A stretch of 64,000 nucleotides of DNA from Hymenobacter wooponensis. GTDB taxonomy: Bacteria > Bacteroidota > Bacteroidia > Cytophagales > Hymenobacteraceae. Position numbers and translations under genes: made by a program. The notes under the pieces were generated by a model. That model made no database searches and was not told the DNA's origin. It worked only from the letters and a program-made list of their open reading frames with translations. Shown in pieces: positions 24,839 to 33,705 of the stretch. The stretch lies in contig NZ_SRKZ01000001.1 of the NCBI RefSeq assembly GCF_004745865.1, forward strand, positions 372,001 through 436,000, read 5' to 3'. Position 1 is the stretch's first letter. Each line of letters begins with the position of its first letter.

Positions 24839-25333
24839 ATGACCTTATCAGCCTCAATTGCACAACACCTTCGGGCAGTTTTCTTTGGTGGCAACTGGAC
24901 GTCAGTGAACCTGAAGGATAGTGTGGCGGACCTGGACTGGCAGCAGGCCACCACTCAATTGTATTCTTTGAATACAATTGCGGGCCTAGTCTACCACATT
25001 GGCTACTACGTTGATGCCATAGCGGGCGTGTTGCGCGGAGGTACTCTAGCGGCCAAAGACAAGTACAGCTTCGATGCACCAGCTATTACTTCACAGGCAG
25101 ACTGGCATCATTTGCTGGAAAAGGTCTGGCATGACGCTGAACACTTAGCAGCTCTGGTAGAGCAACTACCGGATAGCCAGCTCCAACAACTCTTTGTGCA
25201 GCCGAAGTATGGCACATACCACCGGAATTTGCACGGCCTTATTGAACACACGCACTATCACTTGGGCCAGATCGTCCTGCTCAGAAAGCTCCTAAACCTT
25301 CCATCTGCCGACAACTCAAGGGCGACGATCTAA
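24839..25333 (+). CDS. DinB-superfamily protein
   Basis: A 164-residue four-helix-bundle protein of the DinB/YfiT type. The metal-binding histidines that typify the family are suggested by TIAGLVYHIGYYVDAI and the C-terminal HGLIEHTHYHLGQIVLLRKLL. The N-terminal helix (ASIAQHLRAVFFGGNWT) is also characteristic. Members in Bacteroidota often have thiol-transferase or unknown activities. Its presence between bioF and bioD is unusual and may be accidental; I know of no biotin function. The spacing (46 bases after bioF, 164 before bioD) would allow co-transcription. Confidence 0.8.
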   Translation: MTLSASIAQHLRAVFFGGNWTSVNLKDSVADLDWQQATTQLYSLNTIAGLVYHIGYYVDAIAGVLRGGTLAAKDKYSFDAPAITSQADWHHLLEKVWHDAEHLAALVEQLPDSQLQQLFVQPKYGTYHRNLHGLIEHTHYHLGQIVLLRKLLNLPSADNSRATI

Positions 25334-25497
25334 CCTGCTGCACCCCGCCTGTTCTAGGCCCTGAATGAAATGTTTAAGTTAGCGTGAGTAGAAAGTTTGT
25401 CCGTTCATCGACGCTTAGACCTGTTTTACCAGCTAACCCTCTGCCCTAGTCTAACCGTTTTACAACGGCTCCTACTGCTTCTTTACCATTCCCCCTT

Positions 25498-26130
25498 TTG
25501 GAACGACTTTTCATTACCGGCATCGGCACCGACGTAGGCAAAACCTTCGTATCGGCCATTCTTACTGAAGCCTTACAAGCCGATTACTGGAAACCCGTGC
25601 AAGCTGGACTAGAGCCCAGCACTGATGCCGGCACCGTGCGCAGTTTAGTGCAGAACCCAATCAGCCACTTTTTTCCGGAACGCTACCGGCTGCTGATGCC
25701 GGCCTCTCCCCACGCGGCGGCAGCGGCAGAAGGTATTACCATTCAGCTCCAGGATTTTGCGCTTCCTGCTACGCAAAACCACTTGCTGGTAGAAGGTGCG
25801 GGTGGCCTACTGGTGCCACTGGCACCCGGCTTGTTGATAGCCGATTTGGTCAAGCACCTTGAGCTAGCGGTTGTGGTAGTATCACGCAACTACCTGGGCA
25901 GCATCAACCATACCTTGCTCACCCTCGAAGCCCTGCAAGCTCGGGGCATACGGGTGCGCGGCCTAGTATTTAATGGAGAGCCCAACCCAGCTACTGAGGA
26001 GTTTATCAGCCAGCATACCGGCGTGCCGCTCATGCCGCGGGTGCGGCAGGAAGCGGCCATAACGGCGGAAGTGGTAGGCCAGTACGCGCAGGAGTTTCGG
26101 GAGTGGTTCGGGCAAGCACCGCTGACGTAA
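25498..26130 (+). CDS. bioD: Dethiobiotin synthetase (TTG start)
   Basis: Forms dethiobiotin from DAPA, CO2 and ATP. The 210-residue protein starts with a TTG codon at 25498, since no ATG or GTG lies in frame just upstream and the family's first strand begins immediately (ERLFITGIGTDVGKT). The P-loop GTDVGKT holds Lys15; DYWKPVQAG and LLVEGAGGLLVPL (the CO2/DAPA-binding loop) are family hallmarks. It lacks long insertions, and the length is normal for the compact Bacteroidota version. It is separated from the other bio genes by DinB on one side and a T9SS protein on the other. Confidence 0.93.
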   Translation: MERLFITGIGTDVGKTFVSAILTEALQADYWKPVQAGLEPSTDAGTVRSLVQNPISHFFPERYRLLMPASPHAAAAAEGITIQLQDFALPATQNHLLVEGAGGLLVPLAPGLLIADLVKHLELAVVVVSRNYLGSINHTLLTLEALQARGIRVRGLVFNGEPNPATEEFISQHTGVPLMPRVRQEAAITAEVVGQYAQEFREWFGQAPLT

Positions 26131-26163
26131 CTCGCAATATTTTAGCAGCGGTATTCTTACTAT

Positions 26164-26208
26164 AACCAGAGATATTTGTGGAGAATTACTCCTCAATTAT
26201 CTCTGGTT
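26164..26208 (+). terminator. 20-bp hairpin ending 5 bases before the T9SS gene's ATG
   Basis: Arms 26164-26183 and 26189-26208 pair over 20 bases with about two mismatches around the loop AATTA. It lies 33 bases after bioD. A T-run follows only weakly, but it could end the bioD transcript. Because it ends 5 bases before the ATG at 26214, it might also mask translation initiation there. Confidence 0.6.
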
Positions 26209-26213
26209 TCTTT

Positions 26214-28934
26214 ATGAAATTACTATTTACACTATTATTAACGCTCTGCGCTACTATAGCTCTAGCTCAGCAAGAAAGCGCAATATGGTACCTGGGTAAT
26301 GGCGTTAAGCTTGATTTCACAGCTTCGCCCCCAGCTGTTTCTGGCACTGGGGGATTAGGCAATAGCCCTCAGGCCACCTATGCTACCGCCCAAGGCAAGC
26401 TTGTACTTTATGCTAACACCCAAGGCATATTCAATGGCAGCGGACAATTACTGCGAGATGGCGCTTGGAATTCGTTTCCGGCTTATGCTTGGCATGATAT
26501 AATAATTGTTCCCAAACCAGGTAGCTCAAGCATATATTACATTTTTTATGTAGGCTATCCGCCTAATGCTGCTCTTTCCCTGTGTCTGGCTACAGTAGAT
26601 ATGGCCGCCGACCAGGGCAAAGGTGCTGTACTGGAGAAAGACCGCATTTTACGCGCAGGGGGCGAAAATATTCTGGCTTCTTCTCAGTGTGCTGACGGAT
26701 CGTACTGGGTGGTAGGCCAAGTAGATAATTACGAGGATGACCTCTTATCCTACCGAATTACAGCAGCGGGTATTTCTGAACCAGTTGTTTCTAAGCCTGT
26801 ATCTAGTCGTGGAAGTTGGGCTTATAAATTTTCGCCACGAGGAGATAAAATGGCCTTTAGCTACGATGAATTCCATATTGGTAATAACGTCATACTTAAA
26901 ACCTGTATAGTCGACTTTGATCAAACTACCGGGCGAATTTCAAACCCCATCCATTTAAATGAGGTGGACGTAGTAGATACGGAGTTCTCAGCCGATGGCA
27001 AGAAGCTATATATAGCCCATCCCAACTCCCTAATTCAGTATGACTTAAACAGTTATAACCTGTCGTCAATCCTAAACTCACGACAAGTAATACCTACCGC
27101 CTCAACTCGATTTTTAGCTTTGCAACTAGCTTTAAATGAGCAGATCTATGTATTGCAGCGTAATACAGATCCGCTTCCGATAAATTCACCCATAGGGCAA
27201 CCAATTGGTAGTGCTATAATGGGTACTATACGGTTTCCGGAAAGAGCGGGGCTAGCCTGTGAATTTGAGCAAAACGCCCTTTTTTTAACGGCAAATCCTT
27301 TTCCTAAACTGCCTATTTTCCCTACTAATTTGCTGTACAGCCCTCCTGTGAGGCCTGATGCGGGACCCGACCAGCGCGTATGTGGTAGCCAAACAGTGCA
27401 ACTTGGAGGTAAAAGCCAGCCTGCCTACACGTACACCTGGTCGCCCGCTACCTTCCTAGATAATCCGAATTCACCAAATCCCACGTTCCGCTATACCGGA
27501 AGCACCTTAACTGGCCCTACGGAATTTACCTATACGGTCGCGCTGAATGATGGCACCTGCACGCGCAAGGATAACGTAACTATTACAGTGGCACCCGGAA
27601 TAGAGGCTCCAACCATCCGGGGTAGCCGTTCGGTTTGCCCGGGTGTGACAGCAGTAGACTACCAAGTGCCCCCCGTACCAAACGCAACGTACCGCTGGAC
27701 GGTAGTAGGGGGCCAAGTGGTGAGCGGACAGGGGACTGCAGCTATCAAAATAAATTGGGGAGCTTCCCGGCCCGATGCCACGGTAACCCTGACAGCGCAA
27801 AACCAATTCGGTTGCAGCAGTACTGCTAGTACGTTTTCAGTGCGTATCAATCCAGTTCTGAAGACCGAAACGCCCAACGGGCCTCCTACTGTTTGTTTGA
27901 ATCAGAAGGACGGAGTAGCCTACGAAGTAATTAACACCAATGGCTCCATCTACACGTGGGCAGCGCAGGGTGGCACAATCAAGCAGGGCCAAGGCACCAA
28001 TCGAGTAATTGTAGATTGGAGTGGCCTAGGCCAGCACAGTATCTGGATTCGGGAGAAGAGCACTACCGTTGACACCGTGTGCTACGGCGCTTCTGACACG
28101 CTCCGCGTGAACGTGTTCCGTGACCCAACCACCATTAGCCTCACTGCCGTTAGTGTTGGTCCCTCCTCTGATAATGAGGCTACTGTAAGCTGGTCGCTGA
28201 GCCAGCCGCTAGCCAGTACCCAGCGCATAACAGTCTTGCGCCGCACTGCTGGCGCCAGCGCTTGGCAGGAAGTGGCGCAGGTGCCGGCCACCCCTGCCTC
28301 GTACACCGACAAAGGTGTTGCGGCCGATGACTACAATTACGAATACCAGCTCCGCACCCGTAACAACTGCGACGAACCGCTGGAGACTACCCTGCACCGC
28401 ACCATTCGCTTGGCTGGCGTAGCGCGCCCCATTGATGACAAGCTTGACTTAGCCTGGAACGCCTACACAGGTTGGCCTGCTGCAGATACACGCTATGAAC
28501 TCTGGCGCAAAGTAGACAAAGAAGAGGCCTACACTTTGCTTCGGCCGCTCGGGTCTGGCAACTTTTCGCTAACTGATCTGGATGCATTGGTGGGCTTCGA
28601 GCACCACTATAAAATCAAGGCGTCCTCCACCACTAGCGGGCTAGTGGTGTGGTCGAATGAGCTAGACCTAACGTTCGAGCACCCACTGGTTATCTCTAAC
28701 ATTTTCACGCCTAACGGCGACCATCACAATGACACATTTCGGATACCGAAGCTTGAGCTTTACCCTGAAAACGAGCTCACCGTCTTCAATCGATATGGCA
28801 AACAGGTGTTCCACCAGAAAAACTACACTGGCAACTGGTCCGGCTCCGATTTGACGAATGGCGTTTACTATTACCAGCTGTTTTTGAAGCGGTTGAACAC
28901 CTACCACAAGGGGTGGGTGCAGATAGCTAAGTAA
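26214..28934 (+). CDS. Large secreted protein with type B type IX secretion C-terminal domain
   Basis: 906 residues, starting at ATG 26214 with a signal peptide (MKLLFTLLLTLCATIALAQQ). The first 370 residues resemble a beta-propeller-like region (repeated strand motifs such as YKFSPRGDKMAFSYD and FSADGKKLYIAHPNSL). Next come PKD/Ig-like domains (PDAGPDQRVCGSQTVQLGG, PTIRGSRSVCPGVTAVDY). The last 85 residues, from ISNIFTPNGDHHNDTFRI through ELTVFNRYGKQVFHQKNY to YYYQLFLKR, form the gliding-motility/CHU_C sorting domain that directs export by the type IX system and anchoring on the surface. The protein is probably a surface adhesin or matrix protein. It lies between bioD and bioA without an apparent link to biotin. 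Confidence 0.88.
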   Translation: MKLLFTLLLTLCATIALAQQESAIWYLGNGVKLDFTASPPAVSGTGGLGNSPQATYATAQGKLVLYANTQGIFNGSGQLLRDGAWNSFPAYAWHDIIIVPKPGSSSIYYIFYVGYPPNAALSLCLATVDMAADQGKGAVLEKDRILRAGGENILASSQCADGSYWVVGQVDNYEDDLLSYRITAAGISEPVVSKPVSSRGSWAYKFSPRGDKMAFSYDEFHIGNNVILKTCIVDFDQTTGRISNPIHLNEVDVVDTEFSADGKKLYIAHPNSLIQYDLNSYNLSSILNSRQVIPTASTRFLALQLALNEQIYVLQRNTDPLPINSPIGQPIGSAIMGTIRFPERAGLACEFEQNALFLTANPFPKLPIFPTNLLYSPPVRPDAGPDQRVCGSQTVQLGGKSQPAYTYTWSPATFLDNPNSPNPTFRYTGSTLTGPTEFTYTVALNDGTCTRKDNVTITVAPGIEAPTIRGSRSVCPGVTAVDYQVPPVPNATYRWTVVGGQVVSGQGTAAIKINWGASRPDATVTLTAQNQFGCSSTASTFSVRINPVLKTETPNGPPTVCLNQKDGVAYEVINTNGSIYTWAAQGGTIKQGQGTNRVIVDWSGLGQHSIWIREKSTTVDTVCYGASDTLRVNVFRDPTTISLTAVSVGPSSDNEATVSWSLSQPLASTQRITVLRRTAGASAWQEVAQVPATPASYTDKGVAADDYNYEYQLRTRNNCDEPLETTLHRTIRLAGVARPIDDKLDLAWNAYTGWPAADTRYELWRKVDKEEAYTLLRPLGSGNFSLTDLDALVGFEHHYKIKASSTTSGLVVWSNELDLTFEHPLVISNIFTPNGDHHNDTFRIPKLELYPENELTVFNRYGKQVFHQKNYTGNWSGSDLTNGVYYYQLFLKRLNTYHKGWVQIAK

Positions 28935-28999
28935 GCAGGAAGAGGCCTGGAGCAGCACGCGCGCACGGGTGCTAGGCCACCTGCCGCCGCTTCGTGCGT

Positions 29000-29007
29000 T
29001 ACCTTTG
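29000..29007 (+). promoter_or_regulatory. TACCTTTG box in front of bioA
   Basis: TACCTTTG matches TAnnTTTG and is followed by CGGCCC, as in front of the RluF-type gene. It lies 23 bases before the ATG at 29031, a natural distance for a leader of about 17 bases. This suggests bioA and the overlapping ketoacyl-synthase gene have their own promoter. Confidence 0.5.
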
Positions 29008-29030
29008 CGGCCCTAGCCTGTTTACCACCC

Positions 29031-30359
29031 ATGCCTACCTCTTCCCTCGCCCGACGGGACCACGCCGTACTGTGGCACCCCTACACCCAAATGCAAACCG
29101 CCCCGCTGCCCGTGCCCATTGTGCGCGGCGAAGGCAGCTGGCTCATCGCCGAAGATGGCACCCGCTACCTCGACGGCATTTCCTCGTGGTGGGTAAACCT
29201 GCACGGCCACGCCAACGCCCACATTGCGAAGCGCGTGAGCGAGCAGCTGCATACCCTGGAGCACGTACTGTTTGCCGGTTTCACCCACCCAGCCGCTATA
29301 GAGCTAGCCGAGCAGCTGCTGGAAATTCTACCTGCTAACCAGGCCCGCGTTTTCTACTCCGATAACGGCTCTACGGCCGTGGAAGTGGCCCTGAAAATGG
29401 TGCTGCAGTACTTCCACAACCTGAGCCAGCCGGAGCGCCGCACGTTCATCTGCTTCCGCAACTCCTACCACGGCGACACCTTCGGGGCCATGGCCGTGAG
29501 CAGCCGCGGAGCCTTCACCCAGCCGTTTTGGCCCCTGTTGTTTCAGGTAGAGTTCATTGACGTGCCCATACCCGGCCGCGAGGCGGAAGTGCTAGGCCAG
29601 CTAGACGTGCTCCTCACTCGCCCCGACGTGGCCGGCTTTATCTTCGAGCCCCTGATGCTGGGCACGGCGGGCATGGTCACCTATTCGCCCGAGGTGCTGG
29701 ACGAGATGATCCGGCGCTGCCACCAACATGGCGTGCTCTGCATTGCTGATGAGGTAATGACTGGTTTTGGGCGCCTAGGCCACCTGTTTGCCTGCGACTA
29801 CCTCACGGAACAGCCCGACATCATGTGCTTCTCCAAGGGCCTGACCGGCGGCACTATGGCTATGGGACTCACTACCTGCGCGGCCCCTATTTATGACGCG
29901 TTCCTGAGCAGTGAGCTGATGAAGGCCCTCTTCCACGGCCACTCCTACACCGCCAACCCCGTGGCTTGCGCCGCTGCCCTGGCCAGCTTGGAGCTTACCC
30001 GCGCCCCCGAGTGCACCGAACAGCGCGCCCGCATAGCAGCGGCCCACACCGCTTTCCGGCAGGAGATTGAAGGTCAGCCGGGCATCCGGGAGGTGCGCCA
30101 CCTGGGCACGGTGCTGGCCGTAGAGTACGACCCTGGCGAGGATACCAGCTATTTCAGCCGCCTCCGCGACGGGTTTTACCAACTCTCTCTGGAGCACCAT
30201 GTGGTACTGCGCCCCCTAGGCAACGTGGTATACCTGCTCCCGCCCTACTGCACCACCGATGAGGAGTTGGGCCTGCTCTATACCGTGCTGCGCGCCATGC
30301 GCGAGTTGGTGCTCAACTTCGCCCCTGCCTCTTCTCTGCCCGAATACCTGCATGACTAA
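29031..30359 (+). CDS. bioA: Adenosylmethionine--8-amino-7-oxononanoate aminotransferase
   Basis: A class III PLP aminotransferase of 442 residues that turns 7-keto-8-aminopelargonate into DAPA using SAM as amino donor. Motifs: the N-terminal HPYTQM, the substrate loop DGISSWWVNLHGHANAHI, YSDNGSTAVEVALKM, IADEVMTGFGRLG and the Schiff-base lysine in CFSKGLTGGTMAMGLT. SSWWVN is a BioA hallmark. The length is normal. The next gene overlaps its end by 8 bases, so they are translationally coupled; it has its own promoter-like box upstream, apart from bioB-F. Confidence 0.95.
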   Translation: MPTSSLARRDHAVLWHPYTQMQTAPLPVPIVRGEGSWLIAEDGTRYLDGISSWWVNLHGHANAHIAKRVSEQLHTLEHVLFAGFTHPAAIELAEQLLEILPANQARVFYSDNGSTAVEVALKMVLQYFHNLSQPERRTFICFRNSYHGDTFGAMAVSSRGAFTQPFWPLLFQVEFIDVPIPGREAEVLGQLDVLLTRPDVAGFIFEPLMLGTAGMVTYSPEVLDEMIRRCHQHGVLCIADEVMTGFGRLGHLFACDYLTEQPDIMCFSKGLTGGTMAMGLTTCAAPIYDAFLSSELMKALFHGHSYTANPVACAAALASLELTRAPECTEQRARIAAAHTAFRQEIEGQPGIREVRHLGTVLAVEYDPGEDTSYFSRLRDGFYQLSLEHHVVLRPLGNVVYLLPPYCTTDEELGLLYTVLRAMRELVLNFAPASSLPEYLHD

Positions 30360-31569
30360 TTCAATTTCGCCCCAGGAGCTTATCGTCATCCGGGGGCGCG
30401 GGCGAGTGTCGGCGCTAGGCCAGTCACTGGCTGCTATTGGCACCGCTTCTCCCTTCACCACCCGCCAGCTAGGCCAGTACAGCCTGCCGGTTGCTGCCTT
30501 ACCCGCCGTAGCCGAAGAAGCGCTGCAGGAGCTCCGCCGCAGCTCGCCGTCGTATCGTCAGCTCGACCGCACCGTGCTGCTAGGTTTGCTCGCCGCCCGG
30601 CAGGCTACTGCTGCCGCTGGCTGGACTTCTCCTGGCGAAACTTCACCAACTAACAATCAACTAGCTGTCAGCATGGGCAGTAGCCGGGGCGCTACGGGCC
30701 GGCTGGAGGAGTTTCACACTGAGTTCCTACGGGAAGGCTCGGTGCCAGTGGCTGCCTCGCCCCTTACCACTCTGGGCAATGTGGCTAGCTGGGTGGCCTA
30801 CGATGCGGGCAGCACCGGCGGCGCGAACCTGAGCCACTCCAGCACCTGCAGCAGCGCCTTTCAAGCCCTGGGTAATGCCACGGCGTGGCTGCGGGCAGGC
30901 ATGGCTACACGGTTTTTAGCCGGTGGCACCGAGGCTCCCCTCACTGATTTTACACTGGCCCAGATGCAGGCTATCGGCATCTACTCCCCCTTTGCCGCCG
31001 CAGACTTTCCCTGTCGGCCGGGGGCGGGTAAGCCGTCTACGTTCGTGTTGGGCGAGGGTGCCGCAGTGTTTGCCCTCGAGAAGGTATCGGCTGCCAGCCT
31101 AACCAAGCCGGATCATGAGCCAGTAGCAGTGCTGGAAGGCGTAGGATTTGGATTCGAAGCCATTGGCAGCAAAACTGGGCTTTCTGCTGATGGTCAGCAT
31201 TTTCAGCTAGCCATGCGCAATGCTCTAGGCCAGTCGGGCCGTGAGCTGGTAGACATAGACGCGGTAGTGCTGCACAGCCCCGGCACCCCAGCCGGCGACG
31301 CGGCAGAGCGGGCGGCTTTACGGGTGGTGTTTGGGGATGAGTTGCCGCTACTGCTCTCCAACAAGTGGCTGATTGGTCACACGCTGGGAGCTTCCGCCGC
31401 GCTCAGCCTCGACTTTGCGCTGCATGTGTTGGAAACCCAGCACTGGCCTACGCCCCCGTTCCCCACCGACTTAGCCCCGGCGCAGAGTGCTAGGCCACTC
31501 CGCCGCATCTTGGTGAATGCTGCCGGGTTTGGCGGCAACGCGGCCAGCGCAATCGTTTCGTTGCAGTAG
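30352..31569 (+). CDS. Beta-ketoacyl synthase (FabF/FabB type) coupled to bioA
   Basis: A 405-residue condensing enzyme. The catalytic triad of KAS I/II is complete: Cys166 (SHSSTCSSAFQ), His308 (VVLHSPGTPAGD) and His343 (NKWLIGHTLGAS, with Lys338 before it). Its length matches FabF. The usual HGTGT is changed to HSPGTPAGD, and the N-terminal VSALG.S is weakly related to FabF starts, so it is a divergent member. The ATG at 30352 overlaps bioA by 8 bases. Since no bioC, bioH, bioG or bioZ is seen, it may help build the pimeloyl chain for biotin; that is inference. Confidence 0.85.
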   Translation: MTNSISPQELIVIRGRGRVSALGQSLAAIGTASPFTTRQLGQYSLPVAALPAVAEEALQELRRSSPSYRQLDRTVLLGLLAARQATAAAGWTSPGETSPTNNQLAVSMGSSRGATGRLEEFHTEFLREGSVPVAASPLTTLGNVASWVAYDAGSTGGANLSHSSTCSSAFQALGNATAWLRAGMATRFLAGGTEAPLTDFTLAQMQAIGIYSPFAAADFPCRPGAGKPSTFVLGEGAAVFALEKVSAASLTKPDHEPVAVLEGVGFGFEAIGSKTGLSADGQHFQLAMRNALGQSGRELVDIDAVVLHSPGTPAGDAAERAALRVVFGDELPLLLSNKWLIGHTLGASAALSLDFALHVLETQHWPTPPFPTDLAPAQSARPLRRILVNAAGFGGNAASAIVSLQ

Positions 31570-31737
31570 CGGCATTGCCATTTTGCACAGTTGTGGTGCA
31601 GTTATTTAGCAGATTATTGAAAGAAATACGATAAAACAGTGCGTATTTACATCGTTAACTGTTTTCACACCTGTGGTGTCCGCAACGGTTATCGCTTGTC
31701 TGCGTCTGTACACCGTTTCAACTTCCTTCGTTTCTGC

Positions 31738-33096
31738 ATGCGTCGTTTTACTCCGCTCCTGTTCACGCTAGGCCTCTCGGCTTCGGCTTTCGCCCAAAAC
31801 CAACCAAGCACTACCCCTGATCCTCTCATCACCAAAATGGTGCAGGATGTGTCGGAGAAGAACCTGCGCGCCGATATTGATAAGCTGGTGAGCTTCGGCA
31901 CGCGCCACACCTTGTCCGATACCAAGAGCAAAAAGCGTGGCATTGGCGCCTCCCGCAACTGGGTGGAAGACGAGTTTAAAAAGTACAGCAAAGCCAGCGG
32001 GGGCCGCCTAAAAGTGGCGCAAGATACCTTCACCATTAAGCCCGACGGCCGCCGCATCAACCGGCCCGTGGTGATGGCCAACGTAATGGCCACCCTCCCC
32101 GGCACCGACCCCTCCGATAAGCGCGTGTTCATCGTGAGCGGCCACATCGACTCGCGGGTGTCCGACGTAATGAATGCCACCGCCGATGCCCCCGGCGCCA
32201 ACGATGACGGCTCCGGCACGGTGGCCGTAATGGAGCTGGCCCGCGTGATGTCGCAGCAGCAGTACCCCGCCACCATCATCTTCGTGGCCGTGCAGGGCGA
32301 AGAGCAGGGTCTCTATGGCTCTACCCACCTAGCCAAGCGTGCCAAGGCGGAAGGCTGGAACCTAGTAGCCATGCTCAACAACGACATCATGGGCAACTCC
32401 TCGGGCCACGACCCCGAGATGAAGGACGACACCCACCTGCGCGTGTTCAGTGAGGGCGTACCGGCCACCGAAACCGCCGACGAAGCCCGCATACGTCGCA
32501 CACTTTCCTCCGAAAACGACTCCCCTTCTCGCCAGTTGGCCCGCTACACCCGCTTGGCCTGCAAACAGTACGTGCCCAACCACGAGGTAGTGCTGGAATA
32601 CCGCCCCGACCGCTTCCTGCGCGGCGGCGACCATACACCCTTCAACCAGCAGGGCTTTTCCGCAGTGCGCTTCTCCGAAATGAACGAGGACTTCCGCCAC
32701 CAGCACCAGGATTTGCGCACCGAAAATGGCACCGAGTACGGCGACTATGCCAAGTTCATGGACTTTGCCTACCTGCGTAAAAACACCGGTGTAAACCTGG
32801 CTACCTTGGCCAGCCTAGCCCTGGCCCCCGCCGCCCCTGAGAATGTAGGCGTACTCACCGCCGAGCTCACGAACCGCACCCAGCTTAAGTGGGAGGCTCC
32901 TAAAGCCGGTGAGAAGCCTGCGGGCTACTACGTGCTCATGCGCGAAACCAGCGCCCCTGAGTGGCAGCAGAAGTTCTACGTGACCGATACCAAAGCCGAC
33001 CTGCCTCATAGCAAGGACAACTTCATCTTCGGAGTGGTATCGGTAGATGCAGAAGGCCATGAGAGCCTACCCGTGATACCAAAGCCGGTACGCTAG
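31738..33096 (+). CDS. Secreted M28-family zinc metallopeptidase
   Basis: A 452-residue secreted aminopeptidase-type protein. The ATG at 31738 starts the signal peptide (MRRFTPLLFTLGLSASAFAQ). Zinc ligands of family M28 are visible in order: His and Asp in VSGHIDSRVS, Asp in GANDDGSGTVA, the catalytic pair in QGEEQGLYGS, Asp in MLNNDIMGNS, and His in GGDHTPFNQQG. After the catalytic domain (ending near residue 360) a fibronectin type III-like domain (APENVGVLTAELTNRTQLKW) completes the protein. It probably releases amino acids from peptides outside the cell. Longer open frame from 31639 has no signal peptide. A terminator follows. Confidence 0.92.
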   Translation: MRRFTPLLFTLGLSASAFAQNQPSTTPDPLITKMVQDVSEKNLRADIDKLVSFGTRHTLSDTKSKKRGIGASRNWVEDEFKKYSKASGGRLKVAQDTFTIKPDGRRINRPVVMANVMATLPGTDPSDKRVFIVSGHIDSRVSDVMNATADAPGANDDGSGTVAVMELARVMSQQQYPATIIFVAVQGEEQGLYGSTHLAKRAKAEGWNLVAMLNNDIMGNSSGHDPEMKDDTHLRVFSEGVPATETADEARIRRTLSSENDSPSRQLARYTRLACKQYVPNHEVVLEYRPDRFLRGGDHTPFNQQGFSAVRFSEMNEDFRHQHQDLRTENGTEYGDYAKFMDFAYLRKNTGVNLATLASLALAPAAPENVGVLTAELTNRTQLKWEAPKAGEKPAGYYVLMRETSAPEWQQKFYVTDTKADLPHSKDNFIFGVVSVDAEGHESLPVIPKPVR

Positions 33097-33110
33097 CCAG
33101 TTATATTATC

Positions 33111-33168
33111 GAAGCCATCCTGAGCAACACGTTGATAATAAGACGAGTTATTTAGGATGGTTTTTTTT
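33111..33168 (+). terminator. Hairpin and T-run after the M28 gene
   Basis: The stem GCCATCCTGAGCAAC and its partner GTTATTTAGGATGG pair around the 7-bp core CCATCCT, with the tail TTTTTTTT (33161-33168). It starts 14 bases after the stop at 33096, so it is a credible intrinsic terminator. Confidence 0.7.
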
Positions 33169-33215
33169 GCCCTATTTCATGATGGAATACCGTTCTACTA
33201 TTGCCTCTGAACCTT

Positions 33216-33632
33216 ATGAACTCGCTTACCCCTAACGCCATTATAAATTATACTGTACAGCAGCAGCTTTCTACCACTTGGGCCCACCAATGGTTTATAG
33301 GTCTATCAGTTGAAGAGCAGAAAAGCACTCTAGTGCTGTTGGATCTCTTTGTGCAGCAAAGCCATCCTACTCCCACTATGGTGCACATGGCCCTAGCAGC
33401 TCAACCATCCACACCATTTACCACTCCACTAGCCCTGCTAAAAGCACATCCTCTTAAGGTAGCCCTTACTAAAATACTTACTTTACCCACTCCTGAATAC
33501 CCAAATGCTTTCAAAGCGCTGCTAGCTGTATTCAGTATTGCAGACACTTACCGTCGTACTTATTTGTGCCAAGGTCAATGCACGCATGATTGGCACAATC
33601 TTCCTCCTTTGCTGCCTCAGACGGTTCAGTAG
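33216..33632 (+). CDS. DUF5958-family protein
   Basis: A 138-residue cytoplasmic protein with the DUF5958 pattern: a first helix, then WAHQWFIGLSVEEQKSTLVLLDLFVQQ, a segment with LPTPEYPNAFKALLAVFSIAD, and the terminal CTHDWHNLPPLL. The last motif (H-x-WHNL) is the best match. I start at ATG 33216, since the TTG at 33201 only adds five residues. Base composition is lower in GC than the neighbours. The function of this family is unknown; no neighbours help. Confidence 0.7.
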   Translation: MNSLTPNAIINYTVQQQLSTTWAHQWFIGLSVEEQKSTLVLLDLFVQQSHPTPTMVHMALAAQPSTPFTTPLALLKAHPLKVALTKILTLPTPEYPNAFKALLAVFSIADTYRRTYLCQGQCTHDWHNLPPLLPQTVQ

Positions 33633-33705
33633 AATACTATTAGCAGAAACTGTACTTTTTCGGTACTATTGGTGAGTTCCTACTCTCCTCCTGCTCGCGT
33701 CCTAC

